From assembly GCA_015231615.1 (NCBI GenBank), contig JADGBE010000001.1, positions 1 through 64,000 of the forward strand: DNA of 64,000 bases, given 5' to 3'. This document shows, in pieces, positions 8,324 to 17,297 of this stretch. This DNA is from Desulfamplus sp. Its GTDB lineage: Bacteria > Desulfobacterota > Desulfobacteria > Desulfobacterales > Desulfobacteraceae. Numbering within the stretch: position 1 is the first letter of the stretch; each line of letters begins with the position of its first letter. Both the position numbers and the translations under genes were made by a program. The notes under the pieces are model-generated. The model was not told where the DNA came from and searched no databases. It worked only from the letters and a program-made list of their open reading frames with translations.

Positions 8324-10918
8324 ATGATAAATATACCAAAGTTTTTCAATTCAGTTGGTTATAACCACGACAATCAAGATAGCTATAACACTTCAAGTAA
8401 CTCTCGAGAAGAAGAGATTCGAGAGTTACCCCTCCTTCCGTTAAGAGATATGGTTCTTTTTCCACATACAGCTTCATATGTATTTGTCGGTAGAACAAAG
8501 TCCATAAATGCTCTTGCCCAGGCAATGGGTCGCGATAAACGCATCTTTCTTGTAACCCAAAACAACCCTGAAATTATCAAACCTAAGATCAATGAGCTTT
8601 ACCAAACAGGCACAGAGGCATCTATCTCTCAGATTGTGAGACTTCCAGATGGAACTGTTAAAATACTTGTTGAAGGTATAAGCAGAGGTAAAGTCTTAAG
8701 TATCCATGACCTTGATGTTGCTGGTTATATTGCTGTTAGATTTCTTCCGTTGATTGATGTTGAAATGGAACAATCTCAGACAGAGGCAGCAATTAGAACT
8801 GTAACAGAGGCATTTAATAACTATGCAAAAGAGTCAGGGGCTATCCAGAAAAATCTTTTACAAAATTTAAAAATCCTTGCAGCACGACCATCTCACTTTG
8901 CTAATATAATCACCTCACAGATGCCTTTTAAACTATCAGATAAGCAAAGATTATTAGATACAGATTCTCTTGAAGAGAGATTTTTGCTCCTCCTTAAACT
9001 AATTGAGCAAGAGATTGAAGTTTTTGCCATGTCTCAAAAGATTAAAGGTAGGGTAAAAGAGCAGATTGAGAAACTCAACAAGAAACACTATTTAAATGAG
9101 CAGATAAGGGCAATCCGAAAGGAGATGGGAGAAGAGCAAGAGCCACAGCAAGAGTTTAAACTCCTTGAAAGTCAGGTTAAAAGGAAAAAATTACCAAAAG
9201 AGGCATTTGCTATTATTCGTCAAGAGCTTGAAAAATTTAAGAAGATGTCTCCAATGTCTTCAGAGGCAACGGTTGTCAGAAATTACATTGAGTGGATTCT
9301 TGCCCTTCCTTGGTATAAGAAAAGCAAAGCCAAAATAGATATTGGTGAGGCTGAGGATATTTTAAATAAAGACCATTATGGACTTGATAAGCCTAAAGAG
9401 AGAATTTTAGAGTATCTTGCTGTTCAGATGCTTGTAAAAAAGATTAAGGGACCAATATTGTGCCTTGTGGGTCCACCTGGCGTTGGTAAAACCTCTCTTG
9501 CCCGTTCTGTTGCAAAAGCTATGGGACGCTCTTTTGCAAGAATATCGCTCGGAGGTGTCAGAGACGAGGCAGAGATAAGAGGACACAGACGAACTTACAT
9601 TGGAGCAATGCCCGGAAAGATTATCCAGACACTTAAAAAAACTGGTTACACCAATCCCGTCTTTTGCCTTGATGAGATCGATAAAATGAGCACGGATTTT
9701 AGGGGCGATCCATCATCAGCCCTACTTGAAGTGCTTGATCCTGAACAGAATCAAACATTTAATGACCACTATCTTGATATTGCTTATGATCTATCTGATA
9801 TTTTGTTTATTACAACTGCAAACACTCTTCACGATATTCCAGCTCCTCTTCAAGATAGAATGGAGATTATCAGAATACCCGGTTACACTGAGAACGAAAA
9901 AGAGCAGATTGCTCATGGCTTTTTGATTCCAAAGCAGATTGAGCTAAATGGCTTAAGTGATAAAAATATAATTTTCTCTAAAGATGCTATTCTTGAAATA
10001 ATCAGAAAATATACTCGTGAGGCGGGAGTTAGAAATTTAGAAAGAGAAATATCCTCTGTATTAAGAAAAGTTGCCAAAAAAATTGTTCAGGCAAGTAGCA
10101 ATATTGTTCAAAAAGAAGAAGATTGTTTAGAAAATTTTGTTAAAATAGAAGATCAGTTTACTTTGAAAAGCGATAGTGATGAATCAAAATACAGCAAATT
10201 AAATACTATCACTTCAGACTCTTTACTTGAACATCTTGGTAAACCAAGATTTAGACATGGAGTTCTTGAAAAAGAAGATAGAGTTGGAATTGTCAATGGT
10301 CTTGCATGGACGCAGGCTGGTGGAGAGCTTTTAATTATTGAGACTGTTACTATGCCCGGTAAAGGGGCTGTCTCTGTAACTGGAAAACTTGGCGAAGTTA
10401 TGAAAGAGTCTGCAAGTGCGGCTATGAGTTATGTTCGTTCACGCTCTTTAGCACTTGGTATTCGCGAAGATTTTTATAAAGACCTTGATATTCATATTCA
10501 TGTTCCAGAAGGTGCTATTCCAAAAGATGGACCTTCTGCTGGTATTGCTATATGCACCGCATTAGTCTCTGTATTAACAGATCGACCTGTAAAAAGAGAG
10601 ACTGCCATGACAGGAGAGATAACCCTAAGAGGAAGAGTTATTCCAATTGGAGGCCTTAAAGAGAAACTTATTGCAGCACACGCAAGTGGAATAAAAACAG
10701 TTATTATATCAAAAGATAATGAGAAAGACCTCTCAGATATACCAATTTCTATACAAGATGAGCTTAACATTGTTCTGGTTGAAGATATGGAAGAGGTGTT
10801 GAAGATGGCGTTAGTCTCAGATGCCCCGTCAATGGACAACAAAATTGTTCCATCTTCGGACATTAAAAGTGATTCCCCTTTTGAGCGTTTAGAACTCACC
10901 CCAAATATAGATGACTGA
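8324..10918 (+). CDS. lon: ATP-dependent protease Lon
   Basis: Homo-oligomeric AAA+ serine protease that degrades damaged and regulatory proteins. Domains in order: Lon substrate-binding N-domain (about 35-235, starting 'LPLLPLRDMVLFPH'), AAA+ module with Walker A GPPGVGKTS, then the protease domain with the Ser738-Lys781 dyad (Ser in PKDGPSAG, Lys in GGLKEK). At 864 residues it is slightly longer than average, owing to an acidic insertion before the protease domain (around 'KEEDCLENFVKIEDQ') and a Ser/Asp-rich tail. It ends the clp-lon run and is followed by a hairpin terminator. Confidence 0.96.
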   Translation: MINIPKFFNSVGYNHDNQDSYNTSSNSREEEIRELPLLPLRDMVLFPHTASYVFVGRTKSINALAQAMGRDKRIFLVTQNNPEIIKPKINELYQTGTEASISQIVRLPDGTVKILVEGISRGKVLSIHDLDVAGYIAVRFLPLIDVEMEQSQTEAAIRTVTEAFNNYAKESGAIQKNLLQNLKILAARPSHFANIITSQMPFKLSDKQRLLDTDSLEERFLLLLKLIEQEIEVFAMSQKIKGRVKEQIEKLNKKHYLNEQIRAIRKEMGEEQEPQQEFKLLESQVKRKKLPKEAFAIIRQELEKFKKMSPMSSEATVVRNYIEWILALPWYKKSKAKIDIGEAEDILNKDHYGLDKPKERILEYLAVQMLVKKIKGPILCLVGPPGVGKTSLARSVAKAMGRSFARISLGGVRDEAEIRGHRRTYIGAMPGKIIQTLKKTGYTNPVFCLDEIDKMSTDFRGDPSSALLEVLDPEQNQTFNDHYLDIAYDLSDILFITTANTLHDIPAPLQDRMEIIRIPGYTENEKEQIAHGFLIPKQIELNGLSDKNIIFSKDAILEIIRKYTREAGVRNLEREISSVLRKVAKKIVQASSNIVQKEEDCLENFVKIEDQFTLKSDSDESKYSKLNTITSDSLLEHLGKPRFRHGVLEKEDRVGIVNGLAWTQAGGELLIIETVTMPGKGAVSVTGKLGEVMKESASAAMSYVRSRSLALGIREDFYKDLDIHIHVPEGAIPKDGPSAGIAICTALVSVLTDRPVKRETAMTGEITLRGRVIPIGGLKEKLIAAHASGIKTVIISKDNEKDLSDIPISIQDELNIVLVEDMEEVLKMALVSDAPSMDNKIVPSSDIKSDSPFERLELTPNIDD

Positions 10919-10965
10919 AAAATTTAGACTTAAAATTTCTGATTATAATGCGCCCAAACAAAAAA

Positions 10966-10998
10966 GGGTTACAGCCGATTGACTGTAACCCCTTGATT
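10966..10998. terminator. terminator after lon, overlapping attL
   Basis: Stem GGGTTACAG / CTGTAACCC (10966-10974 with 10983-10991) with an 8-nt loop, followed by CTTGATTTT. The right arm of the stem lies inside the 62-bp att repeat. The left arm is unique, but it pairs as well as the different left arm found at the right end of the element. Confidence 0.7.
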
Positions 10999-11047
10999 TT
11001 ATTGGTACGCCCGAGACGATTCGAACGTCCGACCATCTGATTCGTAG
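10986..11047 (+). repeat. attL: displaced 3' half of tRNA-Arg
   Basis: 62 bp identical to 22,370-22,431, including the T-arm and the 3' half of the anticodon arm of tRNA-Arg. After position 11047 the sequences diverge, so this copy is not a complete tRNA. Confidence 0.93.
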
Positions 11048-11140
11048 GAATCATATTTTAAAATAGCATATAATAAAAACAGATAGTTATACCTACCTAT
11101 TTTTATTTTCTTTAATATTTTAGTCATAATTTTACATTAA

Positions 11141-11160
11141 TTTACTACAATTTTACTACA
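11141..11160 (+). promoter_or_regulatory. left arm-type integrase site (two TTTACTACA)
   Basis: The 20-mer TTTACTACAATTTTACTACA is two copies of TTTACTACA 11 bp apart. The same 20-mer occurs at 22,319-22,338, near the other end. Its placement between the core att site and the integrase gene end fits arm-type integrase binding sites. Confidence 0.6.
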
Positions 11161-12181
11161 TTATCACGGGTAGTTTATTTACCTGTTCTTTTTTATGATC
11201 AATCATTAAATGAATATAATGGTTGCGAGTAACTGAAATATCGCTATGCCCAAGATTTTCTTGAATAGTAACTAAATCTACGCCATTCATCACTAACCAC
11301 GCCCCGTAAGTTCTCCGTAAATCGTGGAAAGTGCAATCAATCCCCGCTTTTTTTGCATATCTTGTAAAACCATGTGTTATCCAATCCACCCGCCATTGTT
11401 CATTTTTAGCATTCACTAATAAATTTTGTTTTTGATGTGAGTTTATTAATTGTTGAAAAAAAGAGATTGAGTGATCAGGAAGTGGCACAACACGAAATTT
11501 TTTTGATTTTGTTGGATCGTTTGGCGTGCTTGCAATCGTGATTGTTTGCTGATTCAGATCAACATCTTTTTTCTTTAATCTGCATATTTCACCCGCTCTT
11601 GCCCCCGTAAACAAGGCAACTTTAACAAGATTTTGCCAGCCAATCGGCATAATTGATAATAATTTTTTTACCTCTTCTTGTGTAAGAGATGTTATTTTAT
11701 TTATAGTTTCTTTTGCATGTTTTATATTGCAAACAGATTTAATGAGGTATTCTTTTTTTACAGCAGTGTTAAAACATGATTTAATATGCCTTAGATATGA
11801 GTTTGCAGTGGCAACTGAATTGTTTTTGAGTAAATAATTATACCAATTTTCAACATCACCCTCTTTTATATCATTAAGATATTTATCATTTTTTAAATAT
11901 GATTTTAAACTGTTATAAGCCAATTTGTCATTGATTAGAGTTTTTTCAGATAATCTATTTTCTCTTAATTGCATATATTCATTAAACCAGTCGCTGAATT
12001 TAATTGAATGTTGAAGAGGTGTTCCTGTAAAAGAGTAAGATTTTTCAACAGTGTCATAATGTTTTTTAATCACGTTTGCAGATGTTTTGTCAGTCAATTT
12101 TGTGCTTTTACTTATTCGCCTTCCTGTCCTATCCTTGTAAGAGACCCACCAAAATTTCCCCCGCTTGTAAATTGTCGCCAT
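11156..12181 (-). CDS. tyrosine recombinase / integrase of the element
   Basis: Catalyses site-specific recombination between attP and the tRNA-Arg attB. The N-terminal arm-binding segment is basic and aromatic (starts MATIYKRGKFWWVSYKD), followed by a SAM-like core-binding domain (about 60-160) and the catalytic domain. Catalytic residues visible: Arg in FTGARAGEI, HxxR in FHDLRRTYG, His in LGHSDIS, and the nucleophile Tyr in RNHYIHL. I chose the ATG at 12181 because the AGAGG ribosome binding site is at proper distance from it; the GTG and ATG just upstream lie too close to that site. The stop overlaps the left arm-type repeat, as often seen in prophage int genes. Confidence 0.93.
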   Translation of the reverse strand: MATIYKRGKFWWVSYKDRTGRRISKSTKLTDKTSANVIKKHYDTVEKSYSFTGTPLQHSIKFSDWFNEYMQLRENRLSEKTLINDKLAYNSLKSYLKNDKYLNDIKEGDVENWYNYLLKNNSVATANSYLRHIKSCFNTAVKKEYLIKSVCNIKHAKETINKITSLTQEEVKKLLSIMPIGWQNLVKVALFTGARAGEICRLKKKDVDLNQQTITIASTPNDPTKSKKFRVVPLPDHSISFFQQLINSHQKQNLLVNAKNEQWRVDWITHGFTRYAKKAGIDCTFHDLRRTYGAWLVMNGVDLVTIQENLGHSDISVTRNHYIHLMIDHKKEQVNKLPVIM

Positions 12182-12199
12182 TTTCATCACCTCTATTGC

Positions 12200-12946
12200 T
12201 TACCAGAAATTTTTCAACCATTTCCACCATGTTTGTAAAATAAATTGTGTGTCATTCCATGAACTTATAGTAAAACATGTCAACAAGATAAAGTTGATGA
12301 AACAGCCTGTAAAACGATGTAGCCACAAAAACACATCACGGATTGAATACCACGTTTCAAACAAAAACTTTTTGATTCCAGATGTCTGATTTAATTGTTT
12401 TTTTTCATGGGCTAACTGTTCAAGTGCATGTTTTAATTGATTTGATGTGCTTTTGCCATACAACCACCCTTGAAAGCGATTCCAGCGTTCTAAAAATCCG
12501 ATTTTTCCGCTGCAAAAACAATTATACAAACCAAAAATAACAATCTCAATTAACAGTAAAATCAAGATGTTTTCCGCAAGATTCCAGATTGCTTTTGAAA
12601 CGGTTAAGGGTTCTGGGGGAACTCGTGGTTTTGGAGGTGGTTCTGGTTTTATTGCCTGAATCGTTTTTATTTCAGGCTTTGGTATTTCGTTTTTTTGAGG
12701 TGTATCAAACTCTGTTTTCTCAGGGACAATGCAGATTTGACACACTCTATATCCTGCTTTTTCAGCCTCTGATTGTGATTTTAGATTTACGGTGCAGCTT
12801 TGGCAGTCATAGAATCGGCAGCCTTGCCGATGGTATGTCATTGTTTGTATGTTGCCGTGATAACTATTTGTAGTTTCAGCAAAATTAACCTTAACAGAAA
12901 TAATTGAAACAAAAACAAGCAGAAAAAAGTAATTGGTTTTTATCAT
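12200..12946 (-). CDS. secreted/membrane protein with Cys4 (Ada-like) metal-binding motif
   Basis: Unrecognised as a whole. The N-terminus is a clear export signal (residues 1-23, ending VNFAET). Residues 35-75 have the pattern YHRQGCRFYDC...C...EAEKAGYRVCQICIVPE, which is like the Ada-type zinc-binding module often found in secreted nucleases and phage proteins ('H..gC....C.....S..eA...Gyr.C..C'). A Pro/Lys linker follows, then two hydrophobic segments (about 110-135 and 210-235) with charged cytoplasmic-type sequence between. It sits between integrase and repressor, in the position where prophages keep lysogenic-conversion genes. Superinfection exclusion is possible but unproven. Confidence 0.6.
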   Translation of the reverse strand: MIKTNYFFLLVFVSIISVKVNFAETTNSYHGNIQTMTYHRQGCRFYDCQSCTVNLKSQSEAEKAGYRVCQICIVPEKTEFDTPQKNEIPKPEIKTIQAIKPEPPPKPRVPPEPLTVSKAIWNLAENILILLLIEIVIFGLYNCFCSGKIGFLERWNRFQGWLYGKSTSNQLKHALEQLAHEKKQLNQTSGIKKFLFETWYSIRDVFLWLHRFTGCFINFILLTCFTISSWNDTQFILQTWWKWLKNFW

Positions 12947-12963
12947 TTTTCCCCTTTATATTT

Positions 12964-13338
12964 TTACGCTGATTTTTTACTTTTTATCAGTTCTTCAAAG
13001 AGTTTTTCCTTCTCAGCGTATTTGAGAACGTCCCTTTTTTGCTCCTCAGTCATTGTGTCAAGCATTTCTACAATTTTATATTTGGGATCGTTCTTGTCCA
13101 CCTGTTCAACTAATCCACATTCACCTTTGCCATATAAAAGCCAATCAATACTTACTCCAGCTGTAGCACATAGAGTAATAACAGCAGTCAAATCAATATT
13201 ACCTCTTTTTTTCCATGCCGATATTGTATTTTGTTTTAGATTTAAACGGTTTGCCAGTTCTGTATTTGTCTTGATTTTTAGACATTCCTTAGCTCTTTCA
13301 ATAATTTTTATTACATCAAGTAATTTTTCATTTGACAT
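12964..13338 (-). CDS. CI-like HTH repressor of the element
   Basis: Likely the immunity repressor keeping the element silent. The helix-turn-helix is visible at residues ~20-60: 'KTNTELANRLNLKQNTISAWKKRGNI', followed by 'GVSIDWLLYGKGE', the signature of the phage CI N-terminal (Bac/Phage CI) family. The 124-residue protein ends in a short helical tail and has no S24 (LexA-like) peptidase domain, so RecA-driven self-cleavage is not expected. The ATG at 13338 is preferred over the upstream GTG because an AAGGTG ribosome binding site lies just upstream. It is transcribed away from the Xis-like gene, with shared operator-like sequences between them. Confidence 0.85.
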   Translation of the reverse strand: MSNEKLLDVIKIIERAKECLKIKTNTELANRLNLKQNTISAWKKRGNIDLTAVITLCATAGVSIDWLLYGKGECGLVEQVDKNDPKYKIVEMLDTMTEEQKRDVLKYAEKEKLFEELIKSKKSA

Positions 13339-13411
13339 AATCACACCTTGTAATTATAAGAATTTTTATCATATAAAGCAATTATCTTTAATTTTTTTTA
13401 ACATAATCACA
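13337..13411 (+). promoter_or_regulatory. repressor-gene operator region (two ATAATCACA sites)
   Basis: The 9-mer ATAATCACA occurs at 13337-13345 and 13403-13411, 66 bp apart and in the same orientation, flanking the divergent promoter region. The same 9-mer occurs twice, 33 bp apart, ahead of the late block at 18.7 kb. This fits operators for the neighbouring repressor. Confidence 0.5.
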
Positions 13412-13429
13412 TTAAAAGGGTAAATCAAG

Positions 13430-13690
13430 ATGGATAAAAGCACACAGAGTCAAATAAAATCAAAAAACCTGCAAAAACAATCACAAAATACACCAGAAAT
13501 CACTGAACCCTCCCCATGGTTCAATCTCGCAGAGGCAGCAAAATACATCAAACTGAACAAAAGAACTTTGGCGAATTATGTGAGTAAGGGACTTGTACCA
13601 GTGCATATTTCGCCAGTTGGAGGAAAGAGATTCCATAAAAAAGAGTTAGATCAGTGGATTTCATCAACTCGCAGGGGTTTTTTACCCTAA
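13430..13690 (+). CDS. MerR-like HTH_17 protein, probable excisionase/early regulator
   Basis: 86 residues: a polar N-terminal tail of about 30, then a winged-helix DNA-binding domain of the HTH_17/excisionase type ('PWFNLAEAAKYIKLNKRTLANYVSKGLVP...GGKRFHKKELDQWI'). Such proteins act as excisionases or early regulators in prophages and integrative elements. It is the first rightward gene opposite the CI-like repressor, where Cro or Xis would sit. The ribosome binding site is AAGGG, about 10 nt upstream. Confidence 0.8.
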   Translation: MDKSTQSQIKSKNLQKQSQNTPEITEPSPWFNLAEAAKYIKLNKRTLANYVSKGLVPVHISPVGGKRFHKKELDQWISSTRRGFLP

Positions 13691-14079
13691 ACTGAGAGTT
13701 GAAATTCTAAGAAAGATAGATGGGTGCGATGCTCAAGTGATCCGTTTAATTGATGGCTGCATTTTATGTGTTTAAATGGGTTTATCTGTTTGTTTATGTT
13801 GTTTTGTGGTTTTTTGTGCAAACAATCAGTTAGTGTCAATTTATGACGATAAATTAACGCTAATGAGACAAAATGATATTAAATGCAATTTGAATATTTT
13901 ATCAAGGGGTTATGAAACCATTCGCTTTTGGAAGAAGCCTCTTAAAAGGCATTTAAGAGGTTCGGGTGCTTGAAAGTGCCATTTTAAAGCATGAGTATTC
14001 AGGCACTACAAATAACGATTCTAAGCGTTTTTAACTTGATTGTGGTGTTTAATTTAACCAACTCTAAAAGGGGTAACCG
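13691..14079. other. 390-bp region with a perfect hairpin; origin-like
   Basis: No convincing gene fills this gap, apart from a possible small ORF at its end. A perfect 9-bp stem with a 5-nt loop lies at 13938-13960 (CCTCTTAAA, AGGCA, TTTAAGAGG), followed by TTCGGGTGCTTG and no T-run. Its position between the regulators and the replication block would suit an origin or nick site, but nothing proves this. Confidence 0.35.
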
Positions 14080-14098
14080 ATGCTCACGGCTTTTATAA
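13991..14098 (+). CDS. possible 35-residue one-TM protein
   Basis: Reads MSIQALQITILSVFNLIVVF... with one hydrophobic segment and a basic C-terminus. It overlaps the start of the next gene by 19 bp. The ribosome binding site is weak, so it may be a leader peptide or not translated at all. Confidence 0.3.
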   Translation: MSIQALQITILSVFNLIVVFNLTNSKRGNRCSRLL

Positions 14099-15639
14099 AA
14101 AAACTCCTCAACTTTTTATATCGTTTTATAGCCACTAAAATAATCGTGGTAATCATTACCAATTGTGCAGTGTTATTTATTGTTGAACTGTCTGAATTAA
14201 TTAAAGAAATGCTAAAAAATATCAACAATAAGATTATGACACCGATTAACAATTTAGAAAATTGGCTTTTTACTCTGGTGCATGATGTTTACACAGCTCT
14301 TGAGAATATTTTGAACAGTATTCGCACAAAAATTGAGGCAGCTCTCAATAATTTGATGCCAAACGAAATTCAAACCATTTTGAATTTAATCAACTTTGCA
14401 GCGTGGTTAGATTTGCTAATTACAAGCACAATCGCAAACATAAAATCAAGCATGCAAACACTTCTGACAACAGTTCTAACCCCAATTCTAACAATCGCCA
14501 GCACAATCAACAATACAATCAACACGATTGAACAAGAGATTGCAATAATTGAACAAAAAATCAATCGAACAACACAAGATTTATACGATTCCGTTAAAAC
14601 GCAATTAACCACGATTCAAAACGATTGGAACGCACAAATAAACCTCTTCTTAAACTCTATTGAGCAAGGTTTTAATTGGTATAATGAAGGGGTCAACGCA
14701 ATTGAAACAGCAGCCAGCGTTCAAAGGCAAACAATCACAACTCACAATGCAGACGTGCAAAACATTATTAATCAAATCGTTTTAACAGATGATTTAGATT
14801 CCGTTGTTAATTTACTTGCACAGATTCAACCTATTTCAACTACACCGCTTGATATTAATTATAATCAATACAAAATCCTGATTGCAACACCACCAACACC
14901 GCTAACCATATCATTTACTATGCCCACTATAGATACAATTACAGGGCAGCTAAAAGCAGAATTATTCACGCTGCAAAACGATATAAACAACCTTGAAACA
15001 GAGTTAAACCAATTACCGACCAATATATCCAATCAATTTTTAACGTCATTTCCAGCAATTTTAACAAGCAATCTAACGACACAACTTAAAACAATTATGA
15101 TTGCAGCTATCACACAAATCATAATCATAAAAAGAGACCAAATAATTGATTTCATTAAAGAAATTAGAACAAATATTGATACAATCAGACAAGCAAAACA
15201 GACCGAAATTCAAAACAAAAGCGTTGAAGTGGTGCAGGAGATCAACCAAGAGATTAATGATTTTGTTTTAACGATTCCCAATCTCATTAAACCATCTTTA
15301 GAGCGGTATCTTGATAAGATTATGGAAGAGGTAGAAAAAGCACGAAATCAAATTACTGATAATGTGCAAATAACTGATTTTATACCAGATATAAACGCTA
15401 TTCAATCGATAATGAATACGCTCCAAACAAATAAACATAAACCCAACACCACACCAAACATAACAAACCGCAAAAGACACAGACAACACCAAAAATTAAC
15501 TATCCAAGATATACACCGTCTTTTGTGCGACAACTTTTATAGAACTGAACGGCTCGCATTGATTTTCACGCTTGCCCCGCACGATATTCGTATCAACACC
15601 TCAGATATTACTCAATTGCTATTAGATTTACAGCCATAA
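14080..15639 (+). CDS. membrane-anchored coiled-coil protein, paralogue A
   Basis: Not recognised. 519 residues: a basic N-terminus, one or two hydrophobic segments (about residues 10-45, 'IATKIIVVIITNCAVLFIV'), then about 400 residues of Asn/Gln/Ile/Thr-rich heptads predicted to be long coiled coils. A compact C-terminal module follows (about 475-519): 'IQDIHRLLCDNFYRTERLAL' and onward. The following gene encodes a protein with the same plan: N-terminal membrane segment, a shared 'LPAIL...K.(I/L)...A..QA....K..I...I......I.QAK' stretch, and the same C-terminal module. The ribosome binding site is strong (AAAAGGGG). It could be a structural, attachment or membrane-remodelling protein. No ATPase motif is present, so it is not a Zot-type assembly protein. 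Confidence 0.75.
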   Translation: MLTAFIKKLLNFLYRFIATKIIVVIITNCAVLFIVELSELIKEMLKNINNKIMTPINNLENWLFTLVHDVYTALENILNSIRTKIEAALNNLMPNEIQTILNLINFAAWLDLLITSTIANIKSSMQTLLTTVLTPILTIASTINNTINTIEQEIAIIEQKINRTTQDLYDSVKTQLTTIQNDWNAQINLFLNSIEQGFNWYNEGVNAIETAASVQRQTITTHNADVQNIINQIVLTDDLDSVVNLLAQIQPISTTPLDINYNQYKILIATPPTPLTISFTMPTIDTITGQLKAELFTLQNDINNLETELNQLPTNISNQFLTSFPAILTSNLTTQLKTIMIAAITQIIIIKRDQIIDFIKEIRTNIDTIRQAKQTEIQNKSVEVVQEINQEINDFVLTIPNLIKPSLERYLDKIMEEVEKARNQITDNVQITDFIPDINAIQSIMNTLQTNKHKPNTTPNITNRKRHRQHQKLTIQDIHRLLCDNFYRTERLALIFTLAPHDIRINTSDITQLLLDLQP

Positions 15640-15725
15640 GACAATAGGTTGTGGTCAATCAGATGGGGAATGGAAGGGTGAACAAGCAACTATATAAATG
15701 TGGAAAGTAAAGGATAGTAAAAACC

Positions 15726-17297
15726 ATGATTACAGCAATCTTAAATTTTCTCAAACCTGTTTGGAATTGGATTTTTAAATTCCTTATCTCAATAATAATA
15801 TCAAATATAATCATATGGTTGCTAAAATATAGCATTTCTCAATTTCTCAATCAATTTAACACCGTGATTACTGATTGGATTAACCAGAAATCAACTGAAA
15901 TAATGACTACAATTATTAAGATTGATGAGTGGCTTAATCAAATTTTTGAACGGATTTTTAATAAGATTGATGAATTGATTCAAGAGGTTGAAACAGAAAT
16001 TAACGATATTTTAACACAGATTACTAACAACATTAATTCATTGATACCAGATATTTCAAACAGTGATTTAATTCAAACGATATTACAAGATGCAAGCAAT
16101 ACAATAAACCAAATAATCACGGATTTAATTGCAGTAATCCCATTGGAATCACTAAAAATATTAGTTTCAAACGCTATCGCAAAAGCAGAAACTTTAGAAC
16201 AAAACTTTCAAGCTGAAATGGTGCAGTTTTGGGATAGCTTGACCTCACCAATTCAGATAACCATAGCACAAATCAACAATAATCTGAATAACCTCACCAA
16301 TACACTCAATAATCCAGTCAATTTTTGTAATAAAAACATTGATGCACTGCAATCTAACATGATTGCCGCCTGCAATGAGATTGATAATTATAATAGTGCA
16401 TTGCAACAAAAGAAAGCCGATGTTTTAATGTTAATACAAACCAATCAGTTAGAGAGAGCAGATTTAGTTGATTGGTTTGTATTTGCCACACCTTCCACGC
16501 TCAATATTGATTTTTCTCAATATAGAACTGACCCGCCGTCCATTAACCGAGATGATTATTTATTTAACTATGCTTTGCCCTCTTTTAATCTTGTTGATTT
16601 AAGCCATCATTTACCCGATTTAACGCAGATAAAAACAAAATGGACGTCTATCTACTCCAATTTATCTAACATCAATCAAAATGCTTTAAATCGCTTGGAA
16701 TCGCAATTACCAGCTATTTTGCGTGGCACGATTGAGGCAAAGATAAAAGCCTTGATTGTCGTGGCAATGGCTCAAGCAGTTTATAACCTGAAAACAGAGA
16801 TAACAACAAAGATTGACAGCAAGATAAACACTATAACTCAGGCAAAAAACGAAGATAAACAAGAGATTGTGAACGATAAACAGGCAATTGTAAACGCTTT
16901 ACAGCAATTTGAACTATCGCAGTATGGCAACATTGAACGTATTTTATCGCCAACGGTGCAAGATTTGATTTTAGACTTAACGGAGGGGATTAATGCCAAT
17001 GAAAATAGCGTTCAGGTCAATATTGATGATGTTCTGCCAGACACCTCACAATTTAATAACATTCTAACTACCTTTTCAAATATTCCAGCAAATAAAGACC
17101 CGAACATATCAGACTCTAAAGTGTGGGATATTGGCGATATTTACCGCATTCTTTGCAATTACTTTAGCAGAGCAGATAGAGCAGCTTTAATACTCCTGCT
17201 GTTTGAGCAGGATTTACAACTAAACGAATCAAAAATAAAGGACTTACAGCTCGCATGGACAAACACACCAAACCAAAATACGCAAGGCATAGTATGA
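15726..17297 (+). CDS. membrane-anchored coiled-coil protein, paralogue B
   Basis: Not recognised; a diverged duplicate of the preceding gene. 523 residues with an N-terminal hydrophobic segment (about 14-38, 'FLISIIISNIIIWLLKY'), a long helical Asn/Gln/Ile-rich body, and the C-terminal module 'IGDIYRILCNYFSRADRAAL' and onward (about 465-515). Alignment by eye gives a shared pattern in the module: I-DI-R-LC--F-R-(E/D)R-ALI--L---D---N-S-I--L. The helical module looks like a small death-fold or effector-associated-domain type bundle, but that is only a visual impression. The stop overlaps the next start (ATGA), so the genes are translationally coupled. Confidence 0.75.
   Translation: MITAILNFLKPVWNWIFKFLISIIISNIIIWLLKYSISQFLNQFNTVITDWINQKSTEIMTTIIKIDEWLNQIFERIFNKIDELIQEVETEINDILTQITNNINSLIPDISNSDLIQTILQDASNTINQIITDLIAVIPLESLKILVSNAIAKAETLEQNFQAEMVQFWDSLTSPIQITIAQINNNLNNLTNTLNNPVNFCNKNIDALQSNMIAACNEIDNYNSALQQKKADVLMLIQTNQLERADLVDWFVFATPSTLNIDFSQYRTDPPSINRDDYLFNYALPSFNLVDLSHHLPDLTQIKTKWTSIYSNLSNINQNALNRLESQLPAILRGTIEAKIKALIVVAMAQAVYNLKTEITTKIDSKINTITQAKNEDKQEIVNDKQAIVNALQQFELSQYGNIERILSPTVQDLILDLTEGINANENSVQVNIDDVLPDTSQFNNILTTFSNIPANKDPNISDSKVWDIGDIYRILCNYFSRADRAALILLLFEQDLQLNESKIKDLQLAWTNTPNQNTQGIV

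Noticed and set aside
10996-11070. A second tRNA-Arg at the left end of the element
   Set aside because: Only the 3' half matches; the 5' half is missing, so it is the displaced att fragment.
13776-13973. 65-codon frame with Cys/Phe-rich start
   Set aside because: No ribosome binding site, odd composition, and it contains the perfect hairpin.
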